This document shows, one piece after another, positions 23,107 through 31,426 of a stretch of 64,000 nucleotides of DNA. Location: the NCBI RefSeq assembly GCF_003427025.1, contig NZ_QVAI01000011.1, positions 186,001-250,000 of the forward strand, read 5' to 3'. The position numbers were made by a program, and so were the translations under genes. This DNA comes from Jiangella endophytica. GTDB lineage: Bacteria > Actinomycetota > Actinomycetes > Jiangellales > Jiangellaceae. The first letter of the stretch is position 1, and every line of letters starts with the position of its first letter. A model generated the notes under the pieces. That model was given only the letters and a program-made list of their open reading frames with translations, searched no databases and had not been told where the DNA came from.

Positions 23107-23919
23107 CTATTGCGCGGGGACGGTGTCCCGCTCGCCCAAGACCGCGCGCGCGGACCACCGCCCGTCCTCGTGGCGTACCCGCAGGGGCAGCCCGAACGCG
23201 GTGGTCAGGTGCTGGTCGGTGAGCACGTCGCCCATCGGTCCGGCGGCCACCACCCGGCCGCCGGCCAGCAGCAGCGCGTGGGTGAACCCGGGCGGGATCT
23301 CCTCGACGTGGTGGGTGACGAGCACGGTGGCCGGCGAGGCGGGGTCGGCCGCGATCTCGCCGAGCGTCGCGACCAGCGTCTCGCGGCCGCCGAGGTCGAG
23401 GCCGGCGGTGGGCTCGTCGAGCAGCAGCAGCTCGGGGTCGGCCATCAGCGCGCGGGCCAGCTGGGTGCGCTTGCGCTCGCCCTCGGACAGGGTGCCGAAC
23501 GTACGCTCGGCGAGCTGCCCGATGCCCATGCGCTCGAGCAGCCAGCGGGCCCGCTCGTCGTCGAGGCTCTCGTACGACTCGCGCCACCGGCCGACGACGC
23601 CGTACGCGGCGGTCTGCACGACGTCGAGCACCGACTCCTGCCGCGGGATGCGCTCGGCCAGCGCGGCGCTGGTGATGCCGATGCGCGGCCGCAGCTCGAA
23701 CACGTCGACGGCGCCCATCATCTCGCCGAGCACGGCGGCGTAGCCGCTGGTCGGGTGCATCTGGGCGGCGGCGATCTGCAGCAGGGTGGTCTTGCCCGCG
23801 CCGTTGGGCCCGAGGATGACCCAGCGCTCGCCGTCGGCCACCGCCCAGGTGACCTCGTCGAGCAGGCGGTTGCCCGAGCGCACGAGCGTGACGTCGGCAA
23901 GTTCCAGCACATCGGACAT
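23107..23919 (-). CDS. ABC transporter ATP-binding protein (stand-alone)
   Basis: The 270-residue protein has Walker A GPNGAGKTT, signature LSEGERKRTQLARAL, Walker B LLLLDEPTAGLDLGG and H-loop VLVTHHVEEIPPGFTHALLL. The HHVEEIPPGFTHALLL wording and the motif FELRPRIGITSAALAERIP are typical of a conserved actinobacterial/firmicute group with no permease partner (YlmA-like). The substrate is unknown. It is the first gene of the minus-strand string leading into NfeD and SPFH, and is divergent from the gene at 24021. Confidence 0.9.
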   Translation of the reverse strand: MSDVLELADVTLVRSGNRLLDEVTWAVADGERWVILGPNGAGKTTLLQIAAAQMHPTSGYAAVLGEMMGAVDVFELRPRIGITSAALAERIPRQESVLDVVQTAAYGVVGRWRESYESLDDERARWLLERMGIGQLAERTFGTLSEGERKRTQLARALMADPELLLLDEPTAGLDLGGRETLVATLGEIAADPASPATVLVTHHVEEIPPGFTHALLLAGGRVVAAGPMGDVLTDQHLTTAFGLPLRVRHEDGRWSARAVLGERDTVPAQ

Positions 23920-24020
23920 CGCGTGGACCGGCTCCCTCGGTGACTGCGGACGAAGCCCGTGACGTGCTCGTCCCGGAACCCCCGCCCGACTCTATCGGGC
24001 GGGTCGTAGGCTCTGAGGTC

Positions 24021-24776
24021 ATGGTCACCCTCCCCCGATCCGCCCGCCTCGCCGCGTGGGGCACGGCCTGGCTGCGGAACGAGGCAAGCCTCGACGACGT
24101 CGTCGACCGCGTCCGCGCCGACGACGAGCCGCACGACGCCGTCGACGTCCCCGGCAGCGCCACCTCGACCGGGCTGTCCGAGGCGCTGCGGGCACTGCGC
24201 GGCGCCGGTGTCACGGCGTTCCTCGTCGCGCTGCCCGCACCGGGCGACCCCAGCGGCCTGGGCGGCCCGGCCGACCTCAACGGCTACGCCGTCGACGCCG
24301 GCGAGGCGGTCATCGCCGAGGGCGCCCCGTACGCGATGGTGCCCGACGTCCGCACGTTCGGCCCGCCGGGCGACCAGGGGCACCTGGTCACCTGGATGGT
24401 GCGCGACGCACAGCCGGCGCCGCCGGGTCCGTCGCTGGCCGAGGCCGACCGCGAGCTGACGACCGCGCTGCTGGCCGCCGGGTCGATCCTCACCGACCTC
24501 GACGTGCCGTCGTGGCGGCCCGAGGTCGAGGCGCTGCTCGGCGACATCCGCGCCAACCGCGAGTCCGACCCGCTGCCGCGCGCGTTCCCGCAGCAGGCGC
24601 AGGCCCTGGCGGCGAAGGCGGCCCGGCTGCTCGCCGTCGTCCGGTTCGCGCTCGGCGACGACGGCGGGGCGGTCACCACGGCCGAGGCCACGTCGCGGCG
24701 GGCGGCGCTGACGCCGCTGGAGCGGGCGTCGCGATCGGCCCTGGCCGCCGCGTGCAACGCGCTGGCCGCACGATAG
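24021..24776 (+). CDS. Conserved actinobacterial protein of unknown function
   Basis: ATG at 24021 has TAGGCT 8 nt upstream and no SD, the leaderless pattern. The 251-residue soluble protein begins LPRSARLAAWGTAWLRNEASLDDVVDRV and has conserved-looking blocks FLVALPAPGDPSGLGGPADLNGYAVDAGEAV and WMVRDAQPAP. It ends in an Ala-rich helical region (ALTPLERASRSALAAACNALAAR). I recognise the type as a common hypothetical next to serB in actinobacteria, but know of no activity. It lies 14 nt before serB, so the two are probably co-transcribed. Confidence 0.75.
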   Translation: MVTLPRSARLAAWGTAWLRNEASLDDVVDRVRADDEPHDAVDVPGSATSTGLSEALRALRGAGVTAFLVALPAPGDPSGLGGPADLNGYAVDAGEAVIAEGAPYAMVPDVRTFGPPGDQGHLVTWMVRDAQPAPPGPSLAEADRELTTALLAAGSILTDLDVPSWRPEVEALLGDIRANRESDPLPRAFPQQAQALAAKAARLLAVVRFALGDDGGAVTTAEATSRRAALTPLERASRSALAAACNALAAR

Positions 24777-24790
24777 CGTTGCGGCTTGCG

Positions 24791-26023
24791 ATGAGCCTGC
24801 CACCGGAACCCCCCGCCACCACCCTGCTGGTCACCCTCACCGGGCGCGACCGCCCCGGTCTGACCGCCCGGTTGTTCGCGACGTTGTCCGCGCACGACGT
24901 CGAGGTGCTCGACGTCGAGCAGGTGACCGTCCGCGGCCGCCTGGTGCTGGCAGTGCTGCTGAATCCCTCGGGCGCCGCGCAGTCCGACACCGCGCTGCGC
25001 GGGTCGCTGACCTCGCTCGGCGAGCAGCTCGGCGTCGAGGTCGAACTGGCGCCCGGCCACGGCGACCACCGCCGCCCGCCGGGCCGCGCGCACATCACGG
25101 TCCTCGGCTCCCCGCTGCGGCCCGGCGCGGTCGCGGCACTCACCGACGCCGTCGCGAAGGCCGGCGCGAACATCGACCGCATCGTGCGGCTGGCGTCGTA
25201 CCCGGTCACGTCGATCGAGTTCGAGGTGTCCGGCGCCGACCCCGCCCGGTTGCGGGCCGACGTCGCCGCCGTCGCGCTGGCCGAAGGCGCCGACGTCGCC
25301 GTCCAGCCGTCCGGCCTGCTGCGCCGGGCCAAGCGGCTGGTCGTCATGGACGTCGACTCCACCCTCGTGCAGGGCGAGGTCATCGAGATGCTGGCCGAGA
25401 AGGCCGGCGTGCTCGACCAGGTCGCCTCCGTCACCGCGAGGGCCATGCAGGGCGAGCTGGACTTCGCGGCGTCGCTGCGCGAACGGGTCCGGCTGCTCGC
25501 CGGGCTGCCCGCGTCCGCCGTCGCCGAGGTGCGCGCTGCCGTGCAGTTGACTCCGGGCGCGCGGACTCTGGTGCGCACGCTGAAGCGGCTCGACTACAAG
25601 TGCGCCATCGTCAGCGGCGGGTTCTCGCAGATCACCGACCCGCTGGCCGACGAGCTCGGCATCGACTACTCCGCCGCCAACACGCTCGAGATCGCCGACG
25701 ACGTACTGACGGGCGGGCTGGTCGGGCCCATCCTGGACCGGCCCGGCAAGGCCGCCGCGCTGGCCCGGTTCGCCGCCGTCGAGGGCATCCCGCTGTCGCA
25801 GACCGTGGCGGTCGGCGACGGCGCCAACGACCTCGACATGATCGCCGCTGCCGGACTGGGGGTCGCGTTCAACGCCAAGCCGATCGTCCGCAGCGCCGCC
25901 GACACCGCCGTCAACGTCCCGTACCTCGACGCGATCCTCTACCTGCTCGGCATCAGCCGCGACGACATCGAGGCCGCCGACGCCGCCGACGGCACCCCGA
26001 CCCCCGCGCCACCGCTGCGCTGA
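24791..26023 (+). CDS. serB: Phosphoserine phosphatase with N-terminal ACT domains
   Basis: The 410-residue protein has two ACT-like regions (LLVTLTGRDRPGLTARLFATLSAHDVEVLDVEQ and HITVLGSPLRPGAVAALTDAVAKAGANIDRI). A HAD phosphatase domain follows, with the nucleophile motif MDVDSTLVQGEVIEMLAEKAG (Asp187, Asp189), SGGF and VAVGDGANDLDMIAAAGLG. It makes L-serine from O-phosphoserine, the last step of the phosphorylated serine pathway. The ACT domains suggest feedback by serine. This is the long actinobacterial SerB form (as in SerB2). A palindromic repeat follows the gene. Confidence 0.96.
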   Translation: MSLPPEPPATTLLVTLTGRDRPGLTARLFATLSAHDVEVLDVEQVTVRGRLVLAVLLNPSGAAQSDTALRGSLTSLGEQLGVEVELAPGHGDHRRPPGRAHITVLGSPLRPGAVAALTDAVAKAGANIDRIVRLASYPVTSIEFEVSGADPARLRADVAAVALAEGADVAVQPSGLLRRAKRLVVMDVDSTLVQGEVIEMLAEKAGVLDQVASVTARAMQGELDFAASLRERVRLLAGLPASAVAEVRAAVQLTPGARTLVRTLKRLDYKCAIVSGGFSQITDPLADELGIDYSAANTLEIADDVLTGGLVGPILDRPGKAAALARFAAVEGIPLSQTVAVGDGANDLDMIAAAGLGVAFNAKPIVRSAADTAVNVPYLDAILYLLGISRDDIEAADAADGTPTPAPPLR

Positions 26024-26033
26024 CCCACCCCGA

Positions 26034-26118
26034 GTTGATCACGTTCAGTGGGGGTGCTCCCGCTTCACCAGGCATGCATGCCGCGCGAAGCGGGAGGACG
26101 CCAACTTGACGTGATCAT
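26034..26118. repeat. Dispersed palindromic element, copy B (most complete)
   Basis: Outer arms GTTGATCACGTTCAGT (26034-26049) and ACTTGACGTGATCAT (26104-26118) are near-inverted. Inside them GCTCCCGCTT pairs with AAGCGGGAG around the core GGCATGCATGCC (26071-26082). The whole 85-bp unit fills the gap between convergent serB and the SixA-type gene, a good place for a bidirectional terminator. Related copies are at 12064 and 44551. Confidence 0.8.
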
Positions 26119-26133
26119 TCCCGGCTCGCGGGG

Positions 26134-26643
26134 TCAGCCGCGGGCGACCGTGTAACCGACCAGCCGGACGCCGCCCGGGTCGACCGCGGCCCAGTCGCCG
26201 CCGACGGTGAACACCGCGACCGACGACGTCGGGAAGCCGGCCCGCATGCGCGCGGTGTCCTCGACCGCGGAGTCGCCGTCGTCGAGCGCGTTGGCCAGCA
26301 TGCCGATGCCGGGGTTGTGCCCGACGATCACGGCCGACGCGACCTCCGGCGGCAGCGCCCGGACGATCTCGAGCAGATCACCGGCCGACGCGTAGTAGAC
26401 GTCGTCGGTGACGACGGGATCGGGCGCGCCGGGCAGTTCGGCCGCCAGCAGCTGGTACGTCTGCCGCGTTCGCTTGGCGCTCGACACCACGGCGACCTGC
26501 ACCTGGACGTCCTGAGCGTGCAGCCAGCGGCCGATGACCGGAGCGTCGCGGCGACCCTGGCCGGCGAGCGCGCGGCCGTGGTCGTCGCGGTCGTCCGGGT
26601 GCTCCGCCTTGGCGTGCCGGATGAGCACGAGGGTCCTCGCCAT
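26134..26643 (-). CDS. SixA-type histidine phosphatase
   Basis: The 169-residue protein has the branch-1 histidine phosphatase motif LVLIRHAKAEH (His10 nucleophile), SSAKRTRQTYQLL, and a second catalytic His in VIVGHNPGIGMLANAL. The small size and layout match SixA-like phosphohistidine phosphatases, although many actinobacterial members may dephosphorylate small metabolites. TAGGCT lies 7 nt before the ATG and no SD is visible (leaderless pattern). It is divergent from the deaminase/aldolase gene. Confidence 0.9.
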   Translation of the reverse strand: MARTLVLIRHAKAEHPDDRDDHGRALAGQGRRDAPVIGRWLHAQDVQVQVAVVSSAKRTRQTYQLLAAELPGAPDPVVTDDVYYASAGDLLEIVRALPPEVASAVIVGHNPGIGMLANALDDGDSAVEDTARMRAGFPTSSVAVFTVGGDWAAVDPGGVRLVGYTVARG

Positions 26644-26750
26644 CCACGCAAGCCTAGGGGCTCTAGTACCTTGCGGCAGGATGGGGTCGTCCGTCGATTG
26701 CCCGCGATGGCCCCATGGCCACGATCGTCCCGATCTGGTAAGGATTCGCT

Positions 26751-28043
26751 GTGGAGATCACCGTGCCCGAAGCCGATGCCGCCGTGCCCGACGTCCCGCC
26801 GCCGCCGGCCGCCCCCGACCCGGCGGCCCCGCCGGTCGCCAGCTCGCGGGCCGACCTGCGGCATCGGCTCAACACGGCCACGGCCGGGTTCGAGGCGCCG
26901 CTCGCCGCCATCGACATGGAGGCGTGGGACGTCAACGCCTCCGACCTCGTCCGGCGCGCGGCGGGCAAGCCGATCCGCGTCGCCAGCAAGTCGCTGCGCA
27001 GCCGGGCGTTGCTGCGCGACGTGCTGGGACGCGACGGGTTCCACGGCGTGCTGGCGCTGACGCTGTCCGAGGCGCTGTGGCTCGTGGGCACCGAGCTCAG
27101 CTCCGACGTCGTCGTCGGGTATCCCACCGCCGACCGCCGCGGCCTGGCCCGGCTGGCCGGCGACGAAGAGCTGGCCGCCGGCATCACGCTCATGGTCGAC
27201 GACGTCGCGCAGCTCGACCTCGTCGACGCGGTGGCGCCGTCCGACGGGCGGGTCGACATCCGGGTCTGCCTCGAGCTGGACCTGTCGTGGCGGCCCGTGG
27301 GCGGCCGGCTGCGGGTCGGCGCGAAGCGGTCGCCGCTGCACTCCGTCGACGACATCGTCCGGCTCGCCCACGCGGTGCAGTCGCGGCCGGGGTTCCGGCT
27401 GGTCGGCGTCATGGGTTACGAGTCGCAGATCGCCGGCGTCCAGGACGCCCCGCCCGGACGCGGCTGGCGCGGGCGCATGGTGCGGTCCATGCAGAAACGG
27501 TCGTGGGCCGAGCTGTCCGATCGGCGCGTCGCGGCGGTCGAGGCGGTCCGCAAGCTCGCCGACCTCGAGTTCGTCAACGGCGGCGGCAGCGGTTCGGTCG
27601 AGCGGACCGTGTCGGACGTGTCGATCACCGAGGTGACGGCCGGGTCCGGGCTGCTGGCGCCGCGGCTGTTCGACGGCTACACCAGCTTCTCGCCGCGCCC
27701 GGCGGCGTTCTTCGCGGTACCGGTGGTGCGCCGCCCCGGTCCGGGCATCGTCACCGTCGCGGGCGGCGGCTACATCGCCAGCGGTGCCGCCGGCGACGAC
27801 CGCCTGCCGGTGCCGTGGCTGCCCGAGGGCCTGACGCTGGACAAGGACGAGGGCGCCGGCGAGGCACAGACCCCGCTGCTCGGCTCCCCCGCCGACGACC
27901 TCGCCATCGGCGACCGCGTCTGGTTCCGGCACGCCAAGGCCGGTGAGCTGTCGGAGCGGTTCGACCAGTACTACCTCGTGCGCGGCGAGCGGCTGGTCGA
28001 CACCATCGCCACGTACCGCGGGGACGGCAAGACCTTCCTGTAG
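26751..28043 (+). CDS. PLP-dependent amino acid deaminase/aldolase (alanine-racemase fold)
   Basis: GTG at 26751 follows AAGGA. The 430-residue protein has an N-terminal alanine-racemase-like barrel with a candidate PLP lysine in PIRVASKSLRSR (Lys80), GVMGYESQIAGVQD, FVNGGGSGSVERT and EVTAGSGLLAPRLFDGY. The C-terminal barrel includes ITVAGGGYIASG-like and VWFRHAKAGELSERFDQYYLVRG segments. This is the D-threonine aldolase/D-serine dehydratase-like superfamily. The usual zinc-binding His-x-Cys is not obvious; HAK occurs instead, so metal use is uncertain. It overlaps the next gene by 1 nt. Confidence 0.85.
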   Translation: MEITVPEADAAVPDVPPPPAAPDPAAPPVASSRADLRHRLNTATAGFEAPLAAIDMEAWDVNASDLVRRAAGKPIRVASKSLRSRALLRDVLGRDGFHGVLALTLSEALWLVGTELSSDVVVGYPTADRRGLARLAGDEELAAGITLMVDDVAQLDLVDAVAPSDGRVDIRVCLELDLSWRPVGGRLRVGAKRSPLHSVDDIVRLAHAVQSRPGFRLVGVMGYESQIAGVQDAPPGRGWRGRMVRSMQKRSWAELSDRRVAAVEAVRKLADLEFVNGGGSGSVERTVSDVSITEVTAGSGLLAPRLFDGYTSFSPRPAAFFAVPVVRRPGPGIVTVAGGGYIASGAAGDDRLPVPWLPEGLTLDKDEGAGEAQTPLLGSPADDLAIGDRVWFRHAKAGELSERFDQYYLVRGERLVDTIATYRGDGKTFL

Positions 28044-28642
28044 TGGCCGTTCTCAGTTTCGACGCGCTGGCCGCGCGGGTTCGCGGGCTGGCGCCCCGGG
28101 CCGGGTCGACGACGGTGGTCGCCGTCGACGGCCCGGCCGGTTCCGGCAAGACCACGCTGGCGGCGCGGCTCGCGGCCCGGCTCGACGACGCGCCCGTCGT
28201 GCACATGGACGATCTCTATCCCGGCTGGGACGGGCTCGCGCACGCCGCTGCCGCGGTCGCGTCGGAGGTGCTGCGGCCGCTGGCCGAGGGCCGGCCGGCC
28301 AGGTACCGGCGGTGGGACTGGCACGCGGACCGCTGGGCCGGCCGGGTCGACGTCCCCGCCGCACCGTTCCTCGTCGTCGAGGGGTGCGGCAGCGGTTCCA
28401 CGCCCGGCGCGCCGTACCTCGCGCTGCTGCTGTGGGTCGAGGCGCCGCACGACGTACGCCAGGAGCGCGGCTTCGATCGCGACGGCGACGGCTTCCGGCC
28501 GCACTGGGAGCGCTGGGCCCGTCAGGAGGCCGTCCTGTTCGCGGCCGAGCGCACCCGAGAGCGGGCCGACCTGCGCATCGACACCGCGTCGCCGGTCCCG
28601 CACGACCCGTCGCGCGAGGTCGTCGCTACATCCGGAGTCTGA
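28043..28642 (+). CDS. Uridine-kinase-like P-loop protein
   Basis: GTG at 28043 shares one base with the upstream TAG, so it is coupled. The 199-residue protein has Walker A DGPAGSGKTT, a phosphate-acceptor-like VVHMDDLYPGWDGL, a WDWHADRWAGR segment and VVEGCGSGS. These match the uridine kinase/phosphoribulokinase-like group common in actinobacteria. A nucleoside or sugar kinase activity is likely but the substrate is not determined. The C-terminal lid carries ERWARQEAVLFAAERTRERADLRID. Confidence 0.85.
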   Translation: MAVLSFDALAARVRGLAPRAGSTTVVAVDGPAGSGKTTLAARLAARLDDAPVVHMDDLYPGWDGLAHAAAAVASEVLRPLAEGRPARYRRWDWHADRWAGRVDVPAAPFLVVEGCGSGSTPGAPYLALLLWVEAPHDVRQERGFDRDGDGFRPHWERWARQEAVLFAAERTRERADLRIDTASPVPHDPSREVVATSGV

Positions 28643-28673
28643 GCCGCCGCCCGTTCTCGGTTAGCGTTGGGCC

Positions 28674-29504
28674 GTGCGCGTCGCCGAGCTGACCATCTAC
28701 CCCGTCAAGTCGACCCGTGGGCTGGCGCGGACGGAGGCCGAGGTCGAGCCCTGGGGCCTCGCCGACGACCGCCGCTGGATGGTCGTCGACGACGCCGGCT
28801 ACGTCGTCACCGCGCGGGTCCGGCCGGCGCTGCTGGGCGTCACGGTGACGCCGTTGGAACGCGGCCGCATCCGGCTCGAGGGCCCGCACGCCGCGCCGCT
28901 CGAGGTCGACGCCACGGCGTCACGCGACTACGTGCCGGTGCAGATCTGGAAGAACACCCTCGACGCCGTCCGCCCCGGTGCCGCCGCCGACGCCTGGTTC
29001 GGCAAGCTGCTCGACCAGGACGTCCGCCTCGTCTGGCTCGACGACCCCACGCGGCGGCCGGTCAACCCCGTCTACGGCCTGCCCGCCGACCGCGTCTCCT
29101 TCGCCGACGCGTTCCCGCTGCTGGTGACCACCACCGGGTCGCTCGCCCGCCTCAACGACTGGATCGTCGAGGAGGCGCTGCTGCGCGGCGAGGAGCCGCC
29201 TGACGAGCCGCTGCCGATGCGCCGGTTCCGTCCCAGCGTCGTCGTCGACGGCGCCGACGCGTTCGCCGAGGACACCTGGTGCCGCCTGCGCATCGGCGAC
29301 GTCCCGTTCCGCGCGGTCAAGCTGTGCGACCGCTGCGTCCTCACGACGATCGACCCGGACTCCCAGGCGCGCGGCAAGGAGCCGCTGCGCACCCTGGCCC
29401 GGCACCGCCGCTGGGACGGCAAAGTGTGGTTCGGCATGAACCTCGTCCCCGACGGCGCCGGCCGCATCGCCGTGGGCGACGTCGTCGAGATCACCGCCGG
29501 CTAG
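28674..29504 (+). CDS. MOSC-domain protein
   Basis: GTG at 28674 has TAGCGT 6 nt upstream and no SD (leaderless pattern). The 276-residue product has an N-terminal MOSC beta-barrel (VAELTIYPVKSTRGLARTEAEVEPWGLADDRRWMVVD) and a C-terminal MOSC domain with FRPSVVVDG, RAVKLCDRCVLTTIDPDS and GMNLVPDGAGRIAVGDVVEI. MOSC proteins bind the molybdenum cofactor or transfer sulfur; single-chain forms like YcbX/mARC reduce N-hydroxylated compounds. Cys in KLCDRC is the probable cofactor ligand. The stop codon overlaps that of the convergent anti-sigma-like gene (CTAG). Confidence 0.92.
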   Translation: MRVAELTIYPVKSTRGLARTEAEVEPWGLADDRRWMVVDDAGYVVTARVRPALLGVTVTPLERGRIRLEGPHAAPLEVDATASRDYVPVQIWKNTLDAVRPGAAADAWFGKLLDQDVRLVWLDDPTRRPVNPVYGLPADRVSFADAFPLLVTTTGSLARLNDWIVEEALLRGEEPPDEPLPMRRFRPSVVVDGADAFAEDTWCRLRIGDVPFRAVKLCDRCVLTTIDPDSQARGKEPLRTLARHRRWDGKVWFGMNLVPDGAGRIAVGDVVEITAG

Positions 29505-30817
29505 GACGGATCGGGCAACACCGAGAAGACCGCCTGCATGGTGGCCCGATGCAGCGCGGCCACGTCGCCGGAGACGCCGTCGAGCACCAGGTAGGCCTGC
29601 CCCTGGTTGCCCAGCGCCGTGCCGCCCAGCACGTCGGACGGCGACATCAGCAGCGGCTTGAAGTACTCACGACTGCCCGGCCAGACGTCGCAGGCCAGCA
29701 GATTCGTGCACAGCGCGCCGTAGATCACGCCGGTGTCCCAGACCGCGAGGTTCACGGTGCCGCCGGTGGACGTCCGGTACGACGCGGTGACGGCCTGGGG
29801 AGACTCCACCTTGGCCTGTGGGTCGTTCAGCGGGCCCGGCTCGTGCCGGTCTATCCGCACGCGGGTCAGCGGGCCGAGGGCTCTGGTCAACGCCGCCTCG
29901 ACGTTCGCCCACGACTCGGCGACATAGCCCATGCCGAAGTCACTCCTCAGTTCCGCGAGGTTGCCGCCGACGCTCCCGGTCAGCCGGGCCATCGAGTCCA
30001 GGGCCACGCCCCAGACCGCGTCGCCGATGCGTTCCGCCTCACCGTCGCTGAGCACGTCGCCCGGCCGCGTCGCCGGCTCGGCCTCCGGGGTCTCCCACAC
30101 GACCGTGATGGCCACCCAACTGCCGTCGAGCGCGAGAACCCGGTGCTGGGGGTCCGGCGAGCCGAGCACCCGCACCGTGCCGTAGTGGTCGGGCGATTGT
30201 GTGCAGTCGTCCCAGACCGCCGTCCGGCTGAACGCGGCCACCGGCTCGGTGCACGGCCGGAACGCGCGGGACTGCATGGCCCCGGTCTGCCACCAGACGC
30301 GCAACGTGAACGGCGTCCCGTCACGTTCGACGGAGTACACCAGCCGGTGCCGGCCCACGGCCTGCGCCGGCGCTTCGCCGCCGGCGAACTCCACGTCGTC
30401 CGGCAGCGCATTCTCGACCGCCGCCAGCATGCCCGACGGCATCGTCGGGGTGGCGGACTCCGGGACACCGGCCGACTCCTGCACCTCGACCTCGACCTCG
30501 GCCGCGCCGTCACCGGACGTGCGGCGGGGCTGGGCCAGGAACCGCATGCCCGGCTCCGGGTCGAACGGCGGCAGCTCGTCGTAGCCGGGGGCCGCCGCCT
30601 CGACGCCGGGCGCCCGCAGGTCGACGAACGCGTCGGGCACCACGAGGCCCAGCGTCCCGGCGGCCACGACCGCCACGACGCCCGCGACGATCCGTCGGCG
30701 GCGCCGGCGTGTGCGCAGGGCGCGGCCGCGGGCGATGTCGTCGTCCGGCGAGACGATGCGGTCCGGCTCGTCGAGCACCGCCTGCGCGAACAGGTGCTTC
30801 AGGTCGTCGTCGGTCAT
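29501..30817 (-). CDS. Membrane-anchored probable anti-sigma factor (pair 1)
   Basis: The 438-residue protein starts at ATG overlapping the stop of the sigma gene. A short cytoplasmic N-terminus ([39 protein letters not shown]) precedes one membrane helix near residues 43-62 (VAGVVAVVAAGTLGLVVP). A roughly 370-residue external region without recognised domains follows. The N-terminal plan LKxxFxxxxxxEPxR-(basic) is shared with the protein at 31427, its paralogue. No HxxxCxxC zinc motif is visible. Sigma binding is inferred from gene pairing. It converges on the MOSC gene. Confidence 0.72.
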   Translation of the reverse strand: MTDDDLKHLFAQAVLDEPDRIVSPDDDIARGRALRTRRRRRRIVAGVVAVVAAGTLGLVVPDAFVDLRAPGVEAAAPGYDELPPFDPEPGMRFLAQPRRTSGDGAAEVEVEVQESAGVPESATPTMPSGMLAAVENALPDDVEFAGGEAPAQAVGRHRLVYSVERDGTPFTLRVWWQTGAMQSRAFRPCTEPVAAFSRTAVWDDCTQSPDHYGTVRVLGSPDPQHRVLALDGSWVAITVVWETPEAEPATRPGDVLSDGEAERIGDAVWGVALDSMARLTGSVGGNLAELRSDFGMGYVAESWANVEAALTRALGPLTRVRIDRHEPGPLNDPQAKVESPQAVTASYRTSTGGTVNLAVWDTGVIYGALCTNLLACDVWPGSREYFKPLLMSPSDVLGGTALGNQGQAYLVLDGVSGDVAALHRATMQAVFSVLPDPS

Positions 30818-31338
30818 CGCACCTCCCTGATCGACGCGAGCTGGGCCGGGCCGAGCACGGCGCGCAGCCGCTCCAGGCCGCGCGCCGTCTGGCTCTTGAC
30901 ATTTCCGGTGCTGCAGTCCAGCAGCTCGGCCACCTGCTCCACCGAGAGGTCCTCCCAGAACCGCAGCACCAGCACGGCCCGCTGTTTCGGCGGCACCCCG
31001 GCAAGCGCGGTCATCAGCCGCGTCCGGGTGTCCGGGTCGCCGCCGTCGGCCGGGTCGCCGCCGCCGATCCGGTCCGGCACGGCCGCGACCGCGTACTCAC
31101 GGCGCCACGGGCGGCGGGTGCTGTCGACGTAGGCGTTGAGCATGGTGCGGCGGGCGTACGACGGCGCGTCCTCGCGGCGGCGGACCCGGCGCCAGCTGAG
31201 GTACAGCTTCGTCAGCGTGTCCTGCACGAGATCCTCCGCGGCGTGCCAGTCCCCCGTCAGCAGATAGGCGGTCCGCAGCAGGCCGCGGCGTCGCACCGAC
31301 ACGAACTCCCGGTACGACGCCTCGTCGATCGCCGACAT
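30814..31338 (-). CDS. SigE-family ECF sigma factor (pair 1)
   Basis: The 174-residue protein has region 2 (LLRTAYLLTGDWHAAEDLVQDTLTKLYLSWRRV, RRTMLNAYVDSTRRPWRRE) and region 4 (VPPKQRAVLVLRFWEDLSVEQVAELLDCSTGNVKSQTARGLERLR). It is a close paralogue of the sigma at 32707, sharing long identical runs in both regions. GCAACC-N17-CGTCC at 31378-31405 lies upstream on the same strand, suggesting that it or a sister sigma factor reads its own promoter. The downstream partner overlaps by 4 nt. Confidence 0.94.
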   Translation of the reverse strand: MSAIDEASYREFVSVRRRGLLRTAYLLTGDWHAAEDLVQDTLTKLYLSWRRVRRREDAPSYARRTMLNAYVDSTRRPWRREYAVAAVPDRIGGGDPADGGDPDTRTRLMTALAGVPPKQRAVLVLRFWEDLSVEQVAELLDCSTGNVKSQTARGLERLRAVLGPAQLASIREVR

Positions 31339-31360
31339 GCACCGCCTCCCACCCCCGGGC

Positions 31361-31394
31361 CGCGCCCGTCACCTGTTGGACGGTGACGGGCGCG
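31361..31394. repeat. 13-bp inverted repeat in the leader of sigma pair 1
   Basis: CGCGCCCGTCACC (31361-31373) and its exact complement GGTGACGGGCGCG (31382-31394) flank an 8-nt loop. It lies between the ECF promoter and the sigma start codon, in a position equivalent to the palindrome at 33251-33268 upstream of the paralogous sigma gene. Confidence 0.75.
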
Positions 31395-31405
31395 TTCCAG
31401 GTTGC
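31378..31405 (-). promoter_or_regulatory. Putative ECF promoter of sigma pair 1
   Basis: On the minus strand GCAACC (31405-31400), 17 bp, then CGTCC (31382-31378), 40 nt before the sigma start. The -10 element lies at the loop edge of a 13-bp inverted repeat (31361-31394), so leader folding and initiation may interact. The same pair occurs before the SGNH lipoprotein gene and, with CGTGA, before sigma pair 2. Confidence 0.5.
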
Positions 31406-31426
31406 ACGGAATCGGCGGCAGGTTCG